In this document: piece after piece, positions 1-11,552 of the stretch
Numbering within the stretch: the first letter of the stretch is position 1
How the letters are laid out: each line of letters opens with the position of its first letter
Notes under the pieces: model-generated
Seen by the model: only the letters and a program-made list of their open reading frames with translations
What the model was told of the DNA's origin: nothing
Databases searched by the model: none
Assembly (NCBI GenBank): GCA_001632425.1
Contig: KV425573.1
Location: 322,460-386,459, forward strand
Length of the DNA stretch: 64,000 bases
Source of the DNA: Neolentinus lepideus HHB14362 ss-1
Taxonomy: Eukaryota; Basidiomycota; Agaricomycetes; Gloeophyllales; Gloeophyllaceae
Reading direction: 5' to 3'
Position numbers and translations under genes: made by a program

Positions 1-3000
1 GTGGGTGTTCTGTGTTTGGGCAGACCAACCCGCGCCTGCTGTACCCGTCATCTCTGTCAATTAAACGTACACCGTCCTCGCGTTTTCGTCGGCGCTGGAC
101 TCGTCGTTTTCGTCGTCTCTGCTGGCAGCGGCGAGTACAGAGCAGTAATTTCTGTCTTCTGTACTACCCAGCCTTCGCCGCTAAGCGACCGTCACCCACG
201 CTTAAAGATCTCGCGTAAACGCCTTCTCTTGATGCGTTCTTACAGCATACCGACGTTCCACGAAAACATTTCCAGACATGAACGACCGCGGTGCCGCCAA
301 CAAGTCTCTACACCGCGACCAACACGCGTCGCGTCGACCCCAGCCTGCCAGCGCACAAGCCGGCCATTGTCCAGCACCGCTCTCGGACCGCTTTGTCTTC
401 CAAGTTTCGGATTTAATAAGGTTTTCTGTACGTATTCATTGCTTCGAAGAGGTCGTCTCTTTATTGACAATTGCCACTACCAAACGCCACACCATCCCTT
501 TATCCGGAAACCCGTCTCACGCCTTCCAGTCGTTGTCGCTTTGATATTTGGCTATCGAATCTTAAGGTACATATCGTTCGCGAAATTATCACGAGGAACA
601 TCACCGGAACCGCTGTCACTTTGCTGAGTTCCTTCATGCGGCTGTGTCGAGTTGACAGTGATATTGATGCAGTTGCCACACACTGTCTATGCCCTTGGCG
701 TCCTCAAGCTAACTACCTGACTCAGCCTCATTCGCATCGTATCCACTGGATTTGTCTTTGTGAAAGCGACCGACCTGCGTGGAAGTGCCTCCAATCCGTC
801 AAGGTAATCCTCCTTCTCACGCCCCTACTGCCGCGGCAGGATGATCTCAGCATCCTGGCCTCGTCCACACCGGGACCGCGGTGGCTCCCCATGCTATCAT
901 TTCACTTCTCAATCCGTTGGAAGCCCAAGAAGCCTGGTACTCATTCTATGAGGAAAGACCATACCCGCATTAAATGCTGTGGGTTAATCAGGCTCGCCAT
1001 CCTGAACGCCCTCGAGTTTATTTCGTGCCCCTTTTCGTAGTATTGATTTGCAGGTACCTACGAGACCAGGCTGGACCGTCTCTTTGCGATCGTGTCCGGC
1101 GATGGGGAATCTCCTGTCTGTCCATTCTGACATCGACATAGATATCGTAGCGGAGTTCGCAAAAGACTCGTGCCCCACAGTCTGGTCCCCGTTATTTGTT
1201 GTGGCTTTAACCACTTTCTTGTCCCGAACTCCTTTCACCGCTGTTATGCCGACTCGACTACCGTATCTGACGCTGTTCACATGCATTCCCTTCCGAGAAC
1301 TCTTGTAGGCTGTCCTCGGAAAAGCTCGGTAGGTTATTGCAGCCTTGACAACCAAACCTCGATGACAGGAATATTCTTAACGTGTCATCTCAGTGCGTTC
1401 AGGTGAGTCATCTTCTTCTCTACACCCAATTACGGACATGCATTGTCACCATTCGAATTGAACCTTGAATAGTCTCTGTCGACCACAAGTGCGGCGTCGA
1501 TTCGTGCTACATCCTCAGGTACCCTATTCCCATATGTGCAACGCCAGACGTACGGGTGTTGGATCTGGAACTCCTCTATGAGAAATGAGCATCGGGCTCG
1601 TCAACCCTAGTCAGCATCTTCTATTCAGGCTGCAAGCGGGCTTAATCTCATTGGCGTGGCTGCATCTGGAAGTCGTACTCTCTCAGCAGTGTTTCTGACG
1701 TCTCGTTGCCCTACTTTTGCTCTTTATCCGACATGGTAATATCTCAAGATGTCGGTCTCTTCAACTTGGCCTTGTGGCTGTCTATGCTACTGTTGCTTTC
1801 CCTGTATCTCGATCACCCCTATGGTCCGATCTCTGTGCCGTACCTCTAGTTCACTTGCTACTCTATGATGATACGGCTTCTAGGCTATGTATACCTACCT
1901 ATTTTCGACTAGGAACTATTCAGGTTAGGCTTGCCTCTTCAGGATCTTTGTTTCCATCCTTTCCCTGCTCGAATATGGCTACGCTCTCTATGGCTTGATA
2001 GCCCACGGTGCTACTGCATCTAGGCTACGTCTGCCTGCCTGCCTGACTGGGAACTGCCCGGATTTGGCTTGTTTTGACTATGATGACGCATCGTGCCTTA
2101 GCCATCCAGTCACCGAGATATCCAGCAAGGCTAGTCTTGATCGGACCATGGCCAGCGGGACAACTCTACAACTCTGGAGGAGGGATAGTTGCCGGGTCGG
2201 TCGACGACGCTTCTAGCCATTTAAGTCGAGTGATCCCCAAACATTATGGGACTCATGCACTACTAGCGTGGCCTCTAGGCTCAGTAGTCTCCAGAGCGAG
2301 GAACAATGTTGCACTAGGTTCTGTGTTGGGCGTCGTCCCTTCGCGCCATTCTTTTTCCGAGCATGACGGCTGCACCGGACTGACGCCGCCATATCATCTG
2401 AGAGCAGATCCACCTCGGCACCGAAAGCAACTATATGGCATTCCTACAATCAAGGATGTACTGGGTATCTCACCTGCGCCGCACTGTGCTCGGTATCGTG
2501 CTTCAGATCGTCAGCCATAGTGACAGGATTATCAGAGTCAGGCATTAGAGCGATATCTGTGGGAGGCTCAACCAGGCCATTCAGATGTAATTAGTCCCCC
2601 GCGTCTCGATAGGGTATGAATAGACAGAATTAGCAGGATTTGGATAGCCACACGCAGAGGCCGCAGTTTTCAATATCAATCACTGTGATAGAGAGCTGAA
2701 CGAAGGATGGTTTGTTTTTGGCAAGCGCCCTCAGAAAGCTGCTGCCGTCGCGCTGTCCTTGCCAAGTTGCTAGTGTACCTGAGCAGTTTGACAAAGTTCC
2801 TTATTGAGGACGCAGAAGTTCAGAACCATTTCATTTAACCCAAGGAAATGGAAATGGCGATGGCTTGTCCAAGGTTAATGACGGCTGATCTACCCGTCAA
2901 GTCAAAAGGAGAGCAGGGGTAATGCAGCACTAGAGCGCCTTCAGCCACCGGGACCGTAAGAGGAAGGATGGCCGACCGACGAACACCGGGTCGCGGCCGG

Positions 3001-3191
3001 CAACGGACCTTCTGTTTCGGCCTCCCTCTCTGGGCGTACTGTAATATTCAGCTACACTCTACCTCGTCGTCTGCCCCGACGACGGACGTCGGTTGCCTGC
3101 TCTCTGCCACCACCCTGCCCGCCGGGTCAGTCGGTCTGCACACGCTGGCGGTCTGACTCTGTCTGATTCTGGTCCCCCTAGCAGCTACCCC
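1..3191. other. No gene recognised; upstream region of the Zds-like gene
   Basis: This 3.2-kb stretch holds only short open frames without recognisable domains or spliceable continuity. Parts are pyrimidine-rich, with short TGCC runs near 2031-2045. Two stretches near 1870-1935 and 2000-2065 look like diverged copies of each other: both have a 'tctaggct' core followed by a 'gggaact/aggaact' stretch. It could be a long 5' leader with introns, a non-coding transcript, or decayed sequence. I see nothing decisive. Confidence 0.5.
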
Positions 3192-5928
3192 ATGCAGCCG
3201 TCCGAGGATGAGATCCAGCGAGAGGTCGAAGCCTTACGGGACATCAAGCGCCGTTCGACCGCGCAGGGCGGTCCTGGGGCGTTGATACTGGATCCGGACC
3301 TACCCAGCCAATCCGTCCCCACATCTCCCCAATCTGCGTACTGGAGCTCGAGCACCACGGCTGTCGACGATTCTAGCAGTAGCTCGCATGAATCGAGTTC
3401 GGGGCGAGATAGCCCTGCAGAGGACCCCTTCCACCTCTTCTGGGTTCCGGCAAACTTGCATCCTGAGATTGCGCCTGATCAGTTCCGTGCATTCTTGAAG
3501 GAGCATTCGCGCGCCGCACCCGACGGTAATGTCACTTTATCACGGTCGAGCTCAGCTTCATCCACAGGTCTTGGGCGGAAGCAGTCTATGCTCAGCAGAC
3601 AGTACAAGCCCCGACCTAATGATGGAGTAGAGGAGGAGCAAGTCGTTCCAGTCCGTCGAGATCGAAGCAGCTACTACGCCAATTCTGGCCCGCAGCTCAC
3701 CATTAATGATCTTCAGAAACTTGAGGAGCTCGCGGAGGAAGCTTCCAAGAGTGATGATCCTTCGAAGCTGAGAAGTGTGCTTAGGCGGAGCCTCAGTCTT
3801 AATATTGCACCCTCAGGTGTGTATCTCTACTACGAGGGGTCATCTGTGTGATTGACTCTTGTGTTCGTATGTAGTCATTGACCAAATGGATGATATGCCA
3901 GCCATGGGCGATGAAGCCGATGCTCCCATCATTGTTCCTCCTCCCGGCCAGATCCTTCGTCGCACTGCTAGGACGAAGATTCGGAAGCCCGGGCAGACAA
4001 CCGAAGGTAGCCATCGGTTCCAATCTACCCGCTCTCGGCGAAAATCAGGACCCGGGAGCAGATCTGGTACAGCACCTCCAGGGGAGAGTCGGACATCCAG
4101 TGATCTATCTTCCAACGATCACAGCGATGGCGACTATTTGAAGCGCCCGCGGCGTATGACTAACGAGACAATAGACGGCCCTTCAAGACCGGAGTCATAC
4201 AGCGAGGAGACATCAATATTTGATGCATATGTTACTGAGGAACCAGAGGATGATGAACCGGTGGTCTCTCCTCCTGTACCCGCTGCGACCGAACCCGTTA
4301 TCCTCGTCGAGCCCAAAGACCCTGAACCAGAACCCGCGCCGCCTGAAATTCCATCTCCCGTCCTGCATCATCCGCAGCCGAAGCGACTGCTGGTGCCTCC
4401 TGCTACGCCCGAAGTGCCTGCGACTTCTCGCACACCTTCCCCCGAGCCCTTGTCGCCATCCGTAGGACTGACAGCCGTTGAACAGCCCCCTTTCCTTGCT
4501 CCGGGTCCCCCGGCCCAAGTGCCTCTTGCCCAACGTACGCCGAGTCCTTCACAGCGGAAAGATAGTAAGGACGACAAGGGTTTGTTCAAGTGGGGCGTTG
4601 ATAAGGATAACAAGAAGTCTGCGAAGGAGAAAGAGCGCGAGCAGAAAGAGAAGGACAAGCAGAAAAAGGGCTTCTTCGGCTCGTTATTTGGTAACAAGAA
4701 GAAGCAAGAGGAGCAGCCGCCGTCGAATTTAAACCACCAGTCTGGTCGCGAGACAGCAGCGGCATTACTGGGCGCCTCAAAATCATCGAAGTCGCCTGCA
4801 CCTTCGCCATCCCCGCAACCTGGCGGTCCTTACGCGCGATACCCAATCCATGTTGAGCGAGCTATATACCGACTCAGTCATATCAAGCTCGCCAACCCTC
4901 GACGTCCATTATATGAACAAGTACTGATCAGTAATCTGATGTTCTGGTATTTGGGAGTCATCAATAAGACACAGACGCCGGGCCCTGCGCAAAACCCGAC
5001 TCAAGCGACTGGGAACGGTCAACCGATCCCAGGGCCGAGTCCTGCGGAGGAGAAGATAGAGCAGGAGCAGAGGGAGCGGGAAGAACGCGAGAGGGCGGAG
5101 AGGGAGCGTGCAGAGCGGGAGATGGAGATTGAGGCGAAGCAGCAACCTCGTAGAGGTAGCTTGACGAAGCCTGCCTCTCCTGGTACCCCTGGTCGTAGGG
5201 CAGAGATGCCGGTGCGTGGTCCGCAGTACGAGCTACAACATCGTGCAATGGAGCAGGAATATGGTGGTGGTCAACCAGGGTTAGGCTCCGGATCTGCACC
5301 CATGGGTCGCGCAGCTTCAGCGCCCCCAATGAACGGATACCCTGGTGGGTACTCGGGTCGCAACCAAAGTTCCTCCCAATATTCGAAGCAGCAGTCTGGA
5401 CCGCCGGTTCAAATGCCAGATAACTTCTACTATGACGCTTCAGCCAACGGTGACCAGCGAGGAGGCGTTGGTCACAGGTCAGTCTCACCACAGCTACCTC
5501 CAGGCGCCATGCCCCCTGCCACAAGTGTGAGTGTCGACCAGTCGTGGCTGGCTTCTTCGTCTGGACTTCGCGGCGCCGCCCCTCCTACCTCCCCACGAGC
5601 CACATCTCCCCCTACTACTCAATCGTCAGCAGCTGCTGCGCAACCAACTCCCAGCGCCCGACTGTCGCGCTCACCACCACCACATAACCGATATACTCCG
5701 GTCCAGGAGAACCTTCACACCGACGGGGGTGGCGGAATGAAACCGGGTCGTTCCTTGTCTGCGACCGCTGCGGCCCCTCCTCCGCCCTCTGTAAATGGAA
5801 AGATCAGGAAAGTATCGAGTGCGCATGCCGTACCTAACAACTTTAGGCCAAGGACTATTAGTGAGGGTGCTGCAGGAAGCGAAGAGGACGTCCCTCTAGC
5901 TTTTTATCAGCAGCAGAGGCGACGATGA
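3192..5928 (+). CDS. Zds1 C-terminal-domain protein (two exons, 892 aa)
   Basis: The exons are 3192-3816 and 3875-5928, joined by a 58-bp phase-1 intron. Most of the protein is disordered and rich in Ser, Pro and charged residues. A lysine/glutamate-rich segment near residues 440-500 ends in GFFGSLFGNKKK. The conserved block lies at about residues 530-575 (4846-4970) and contains RYPIHVERAIYRLSHIKLAN and LYEQVLISNLMFWYLG, typical of the Zds_C domain. In yeast, Zds1/Zds2 act through this domain on PP2A-Cdc55 to control mitotic exit and polarity. A similar PP2A-regulatory role is inferred here. A second disordered tail contains an E/R-rich coiled stretch (about residues 600-630). The start was chosen as the first ATG in the continuous frame; upstream exons cannot be excluded. 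The domain call is firm, the cellular role is by homology. Confidence 0.85.
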
Positions 5929-6689
5929 TGCTTGTACGACTTGGTTCATCACATCCACATGCCCTGGGACAATATTATGCTTTGTATTTTCCTTGTTCTT
6001 CTCATTTAATCATAGATCCAGCATGCCTTGAACCTTCCCCGCATTCCCCACGACTCGCATGAGCTTAACGTACGACGCCACTTCGACATACCTCCATCTA
6101 CAGTAGCATCGACTTTCCGCTGACCTTCGCACATTGCCCATTTTCAATTTCTGGGTTCTCTTGCTAGGAGTATACAATCCGGACCATTCACACCCTTACG
6201 CACTTTGGCATCTCATTCTGTCCATACTGTCTGTATACTTATCCTGTTGCTGCCCTCAATTGAGGTGCCAAGTTCGGAACGGATTTCGTTTGCTGCGATC
6301 ATGACACTTCTCTGCTTCAATACACAGGAACCACGGCAAATCAGGCCCTTCATTGCCTTTCTGGCGATGTATTCGCTGGCTTGGATATGCGATCGTAAGC
6401 ATGGTTACGCGAAGATTTGCGCTCATCTACGCCGTTTGCGCTACATTAATGCCGATGTCCTCGTCTCCGAGTCGTTGATGTTCATTTCCGCATCCACGGA
6501 GTACTGATGGCATCTCAAAACGGCCTTAGGTACCGCAGCTCTGCGTCGGTGGAAGACAGGCGGAGTTCAGTCCGCCCAAGCCTACGACACCTAGGGCCTA
6601 GGGGCGCAGCAATTCAGAGCGATGCATTGTAGAACTATAAATTTAGACTGTCGAAGAGGCAAACGTTAATCACGAATAGCCCATTATAA
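5929..6689. other. Intergenic, 3' region of the Zds-like gene and promoter of the monooxygenase
   Basis: No gene is supported here. An open frame at 6205-6507 has no domain and no codon signature that I recognise, and probably lies in 3' UTR or intergenic sequence. Confidence 0.5.
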
Positions 6690-8880
6690 ATGCCTACAGA
6701 AATCTTCATCGTACGTATTGAAGACAAATGAGATGTGACTATTCTGATTCATCCGCTTTTCCTCAGGTTGGAGCCGGGCCCGCGGGTCTTGTCCTAGCTT
6801 TGACCTTATTGCACAACGGAGTACCTGTACGCATTATCGACAAGCTCACCACGCCCCGCGTTGGACAGAAAGGCTCCGGAGTCCAAGTTAGTCCCGCTGA
6901 CATTTATAAGATTCACTCCGTTCTGAATAATACTTCTGCCCCAGCCCAGGACTCTAGAACTATTCAAATTCCTGGACGTCCTGCCCGATGTCCTATGGGA
7001 GGGCCGCTACTACCCGCCGACGCGTCTCTACAAGTTCCCCGGCGGGATAGAACCCGCTAAGACATGGTACCAAGCGGAACGCTCAGCACCTAAACCTGGT
7101 ACTCCTTATGTGCGTGTATCCCGTCAGGTGGAATCCTGGCCGATACTCATAACAGTTACAGCTGAACCCGATTTTGATCGGTCAAGACCACCTTGAGACA
7201 ATACTGCGAACCCATGTCGAACGATGCGGTGGTCGTGTAGAAATGGGAACTGAATTAATTGATTTCAATCAAGATGGTGAAGTTGTTAAGGCCCGTATTA
7301 CGAAGAATGTAGACGGGAAGGATGTCGAAGAAACTGTTAATGCCAAGTTCCTGGTGGGCACGGATGGCGCGAAAGGTAATTGGGCTGTTCTTGATTATTA
7401 TCCTGATACTCACGGATCTTTGGTCAGGTATTGTACGAAAGCAGCTTGGCCTGCAGTTCCTTGGCGAAACGCGGGACTGGCAACGTATCATCACCGGCGA
7501 CGTTCATGTCGAAGGACTCGATAACGATGTGCGTTCTCCCTTCTGATGTTTGGCGGATTTCCAGCTAAGTCTGCCTTAGCATTGGCACAGATGGGCGAAC
7601 GATAGAGACGAGCAGTCAGTATTGCCCGCTGCTATATTTATCATATTCAATGAGACTGACAAGCACGGCTTCAAGGGTCGTACTGCGTCCGACCGAGAGA
7701 TTCAACAATGTATTCACTCTAATGTGCGGAGGACCGAACGTCGACTATAGCAAACTGGTCAGCGATCCCAAGGCTCTCGTCGAATTCATCGAGTCCGTCA
7801 TAGAAAGGAAGGACCTTAAGTTCGGCGACTTCGTGTGGCTTTCTGAATTCCGGTGGGTTCGAGTTTCACAGAAATTTATGGTCAAGAGTGATCTCGATTG
7901 ACATCACATTCTTCAGACCAAACATCCGAATGGTCGATGCATTCGGATTGGGAAGGGTATTCGTAGCCGGAGGTGAGTTCTTGAACTACAGCGAAAAGGT
8001 GCAATCATCTGACGGTCGACATGTTAGATGCCGCGCACGTCCACAGCCCAACCGGAGGGCAAGGGATGAATTCCAGTGTCCAGGATGCTGTAAGTCCCTC
8101 ATGACTGTCATCCTTACCTATCTTGAGACTCATCCTCGTCTCATTTATCCCCCTCAGTTTAACCTCGGCTGGAAACTCGCTCTAGTCTGCAAATCCCTCT
8201 CCCCTCTCTCCCTCCTCTCCACCTACTCCGAAGAGCGCCTCCCCGTCATCGCCGAGATGTTGCACCTCAGCACACACCTGCTGAACAAAACCACGGGGAA
8301 CAACGCCGACCTCAGCGCCGGGCTCAAGCGTGGCGGAAAACTTCTTCAGCTTGGGGTTAACTACCAGTGGAGCTCTATCATTGTGGACGAGCGGTACAGC
8401 ACGAATTCAGAGCTCACAGCTGGTGCTCAGGTGCAGAATGCTTATGGCGCAGAGGAAGCCGGAGAAGAGATACTTCGTGCCGGGGACAGAGCACCCGATG
8501 CACCAGGCTTGGTTTCGAGGTCCCCCGACTCGTTCGTCACGAGTTTATTCCAAGTATTCAAGCCCACGTTCCACACAGTCCTCGTCTTCACCTGCAACCC
8601 GGACGAGGCGGCTGTGATAGCGCAGTCGCTCCAGGCGCTGCCCGCGGGAAGCGTGTTCACTGTCGCGATTGCACCAGGCACCCGGGGATACGGGCCACAT
8701 GTCGTGTTCGAGGGCGTGGATATTGCCTTCATTGATGTCGACGGATTCGCATACAAACACTACGGTGTTGCAGAGGATAAGGTGACCGTCGTGGTTGTTA
8801 GGCCGGATTCATTTGTCGGTGCCATTATTGTTTCCGGGGTGGATGGGCTGAAACGGTACTTTGGAAAGATCTTGGTTTGA
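6690..8880 (+). CDS. FAD-dependent phenol-hydroxylase-like monooxygenase (ten exons, 561 aa)
   Basis: The exons I assign are 6690-6710, 6767-6886, 6945-7109, 7162-7375, 7428-7528, 7580-7614, 7664-7852, 7917-7972, 8028-8089 and 8158-8880. All junction phases agree. The N-terminus spliced from the 21-bp first exon gives the dinucleotide-binding motif VGAGPAGL. QPRTLELFKFL and IGQDHLE follow, then LMCGGPNVDY and the second FAD motif FVAGDAAHVHSPTGGQGMN. The C-terminus (about residues 390-560) is the thioredoxin-like domain of the PheA/TfdB class (LGVNYQWSSIIVDER). The family hydroxylates phenolic or aromatic substrates with NADPH and O2; the substrate here is unknown. The sixth exon is only 35 bp. 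I see no broken key motif. No neighbouring genes suggest a dedicated pathway. Confidence 0.85.
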
Positions 8881-9036
8881 AGAGCTATACACCAGCATTG
8901 CATTGTATCTTCGGATGGGCGGACATACCAGTCGTGTAGTATAAGCTCAATATTATTCGCATCGTGTGCATGTCTCTGTCACATTAATGTGTCATCCCCG
9001 ATGCTGTTGTCAAGCTTGTATTGAGGCGCAGGTACT

Positions 9037-9045
9037 TGTCTGCGT
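9037..9045. repeat. 9-bp target-site duplication (left copy of TGTCTGCGT)
   Basis: The same nonamer occurs immediately outside the right repeat at 15191-15199. The bases beyond it differ (T on the left, G on the right), so the duplication is exactly nine bases. Confidence 0.85.
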
Positions 9046-9317
9046 CAGGCTCCTAAAACCATCCGTCCTTCGCGTTCTCTTCATGTACGAGGGCACGTGG
9101 CGATATCTCAATATAGATAATGGTTATGTAATACATGTCCGAATATAGAAGGTGACTTTTGGAAGAGAACGCTCAGTGACGGCTGGCCAAAGTGGCTGCC
9201 CGAGATCACCGAGCGTGACGTGCTGGCTCGCAAAACGTCAAATGTCTTCAAGAGTCAAATCGTTTATTCAGTATTTATTGCTGTTTGTACTGCTACCTCA
9301 AATGGGTTTCGAGAGCT
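9046..9317 (+). repeat. Left 272-bp terminal inverted repeat
   Basis: It is the reverse complement of 14919-15190. Similarity stops abruptly after the shared cgagagct at the inner edge, and outside the repeat at the 9-bp duplication. Confidence 0.92.
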
Positions 9318-9667
9318 ACATTCCCAGTATTCGCCGTCGCTGTCATCGGCCTCATCGTGACTATGGGCCTCTATGACTATCTCTTCGACGACATCTTCAT
9401 CGCGAACTGGCGCTTGATGCCTTTGCCGCCGTGCGAAGTTCCTCTGCATCTTGGCCTTCGACTTTCACTGGACATGCCGCAAATTTAGGGCTGCTGGATT
9501 TGCGAGGAACACAGCATCCAGGAGATCCCACATCAATGGTGCCCGATGGCGCATCTCGAGCGCAATAGCTTCGAAATCAAGGCTGTCCAATCGCTGGCTT
9601 GTTACCTTAGAGTTTTCAATGTGCTACAATGCATACAGGATGTGCGAGTCCAATACTACAAGACAGT
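9318..9667 (-). other. Coding-looking remnant inside the TIR element
   Basis: Read on the minus strand, about 9620-9480 gives a protein-like stretch (SQRLDSLDFEAIALEMRHRA, then PLMWDLLDAVFLANP), followed by a stop. A second open frame (9449-9264, with an acidic EADDSDGEYWE stretch) runs into the inverted repeat. The first part resembles N-terminal segments of transposon-associated Agaricomycete proteins such as those carrying DUF6589, but I am not sure of that. Stops on both sides make it a remnant, possibly of the element's former gene. Confidence 0.35.
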
Positions 9668-9777
9668 CCAGCCTCGTCTCTCGCGGGTTATGCTCCAGGG
9701 CTAGCTATGTTGGTTGGGTGAGTAACCTCGCGCTGAAGCGCGGGTTCGGACGCGGTGCAGATCCTGCCGCCAGCCCA
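9668..9777 (-). repeat. Ngaro repeat B2 (110 bp), 3' terminus
   Basis: It is a direct copy of B1 (10181-10290) and marks the other end of the retrotransposon. Outside it, the sequence returns to the interior of the host TIR element. Confidence 0.9.
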
Positions 9778-9958
9778 CCGGCAAGTCCGCACCGCGATTT
9801 GCTAGCCGGAGAAAACTCACGAATCCAGGCTTCCACAAGGTCTCTCAAGTTCACGTCTCTGTTATTTATGAAATCATATCGTAGGGGTTTGCCAAATGTC
9901 AAGAATAATAAAACAGTGTGTGATTAAACATATTAATGGTTGGGGCGGGATGGGTGGG

Positions 9959-10180
9959 TTAAGCAAATGTAAGCTAGGTTTCCGAGTCGAGGTGTGGACG
10001 AGGAGACAGTTGTGTCGAGGTCAACGGACGAGGAAAATGACACCGGTCCTCCGGCCTTGACTATATATGACTTCCGGGTGTACTCTGAGGCTCCGGAAGC
10101 GGGTGTATGCTCACGCTCGGCTGGACACTGCTGCCGGCCCTCCTCGGCTACGCTAGAGGTCAGCCGGCACCGTCGTTCAT
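9959..10180 (-). repeat. Ngaro repeat A2 (222 bp)
   Basis: It is a direct copy of A1 and directly adjacent to B1. It is separated from B2 by a unique 181-bp spacer (9778-9958). Confidence 0.9.
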
Positions 10181-10290
10181 CCAGCCTCGTCTCTCGCGGG
10201 TTATGCTCCAGGGCTAGCTATGTTGGTTGGGTGAGTAACCTCGCGCTGAAGCGCGGGTTCGGACGCGGTGCAGATCCTGCCGCCAGCCCA
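10181..10290 (-). repeat. Ngaro repeat B1 (110 bp)
   Basis: It is a direct copy of 9668-9777. It begins 38 bp after the recombinase stop codon and abuts A2 with no spacer, as in circle-junction repeats of Ngaro elements. Confidence 0.9.
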
Positions 10291-10328
10291 AGATGCAGCG
10301 AAGACGATCCGCGGCAGGATGGCGCCGC

Positions 10329-11552
10329 TCACCCAACTCGAGGCAGAGCTGCAGTGATGCTGGAATCTATGTTTGCTAAGTGTATTGATGATATCTGTTC
10401 GAATGCCCGTATGTAGGCCTCGTATGCGAGTGACCGCCAGCGGCCGGCCAGCCGCACAATTTCAGGGTTTACCTTCTTTGCTAAAAAGAAAGAAGCTCCG
10501 CCAATGCGGAACGAGTGACCATATGAAGTCCCCCAGCCATACGAAATAAACACTGTGTTGATGTGCTTCAGGGCAGTGTCGCGGACCAAGGGGCGTATTC
10601 CACCTTTAGAGTCACGCCAGGAGAATAAGGGATCATTAGCGGCGGCAGGTACTACTCGGGCGAGATTGCGTAAGGCTTCCAGGGGACATAGCCATCCTTG
10701 CTCGTTCAACCACACATGCTGAATCTCGCCCGCTCGTGCTGTTTTAGCTGAAGGCAATGCGAGTCGAGCATATTGTTGTTGTGAAAGGTCGAAATCGAAG
10801 ATGACATCACTGCGCTTGAGATGGAGGTTGCCGTCGAAGGCAGATCGTGACTTCACAGTTACTTCCCCAAATCGCATCATTCCCCAGAAGGCACAGCATG
10901 CCGCCGCCCACACACATGCTTCAAAAGGATCGTTCAGATCAAGGGAAGCCTTCAGGGCAGTTAGCATCCGGAGTGTTACTGGTGGCCGTGGCGGTCGTGA
11001 CCGTCTCGTGAGTTGCGTGTTGGCTAGGCCTCGTAATGACCATCGAATTCAGTCGTGATCGCCATCCGTGAGTGGTGCTGGCCATCCTTGGGCTATATGC
11101 CAGGCCCGAACAGCTGACAAGTACTTATATGCCACTTTGATGGACACCGGCTCAAACGGCGTGCCATTGGCTAACACAGGGTCGGAGGGGTCAGGGTCCG
11201 TTACTGCCCACAGCACAAAGGAGTGCAGAAGTGCAAAGGAGGCTGGCAGCCGCGCGACTTCTGGCACCGAGAAGATATCACAGAAAAGGTGAAACTTACG
11301 AAGCCCGGCGCCGTAACTGGCTGCATCTCGCAGAGAAGCCCGAGATGCAATGTCTGCTAGGTGTCGAATGAGTGGGTTGTCAATAGTTGACGGAATGGGA
11401 GTATTGATGCCACGCCATTGATGGATGCGCTCTTCCGCTCGGCACGGTGGTCTGAGCGGGGATGGGGTGATATCGAGCTTCGCGATCGTCTCAATCGAGC
11501 CCTCTGCACCGAGAATGGTTGGCAGGGTCACGCGCAGGGCAGAGGCTGGCAT
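10329..11552 (-). pseudogene. Ngaro tyrosine recombinase, interrupted by one TGA
   Basis: The frame starts at the ATG at 11552, overlapping the RT-RNase H stop, and spans 406 codons plus an internal TGA at 11051-11049. Sequence on both sides of the stop is coding-like. The N-terminal half is the helical core-binding domain (SYGAGLRKFHLFCDIF). The C-terminal half has the catalytic set: an Arg in GMMRFGEVTV, the HSFR box in YGHSFRIGGASF, GRW, and a candidate nucleophile Tyr in YEAYIRAF. The stop falls where a D-x-IRWSLRGL stretch would otherwise continue. A CGA-to-TGA transition is the simplest origin. The element is therefore probably unable to integrate unless it is supplied in trans. Confidence 0.8.

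Noticed and set aside
7128..7161. A 34-bp intron in the monooxygenase gene starting at gtggaa
   Set aside because: An upstream donor (gtgcgt at 7110) gives a 52-bp intron in the same phase and a better family match (TPY joined to LNPILIGQDH).
6690..8880. A secondary-metabolite gene cluster around the FAD monooxygenase
   Set aside because: No synthase, prenyltransferase or P450 gene is nearby; the neighbours are a Zds-like gene and mobile elements.
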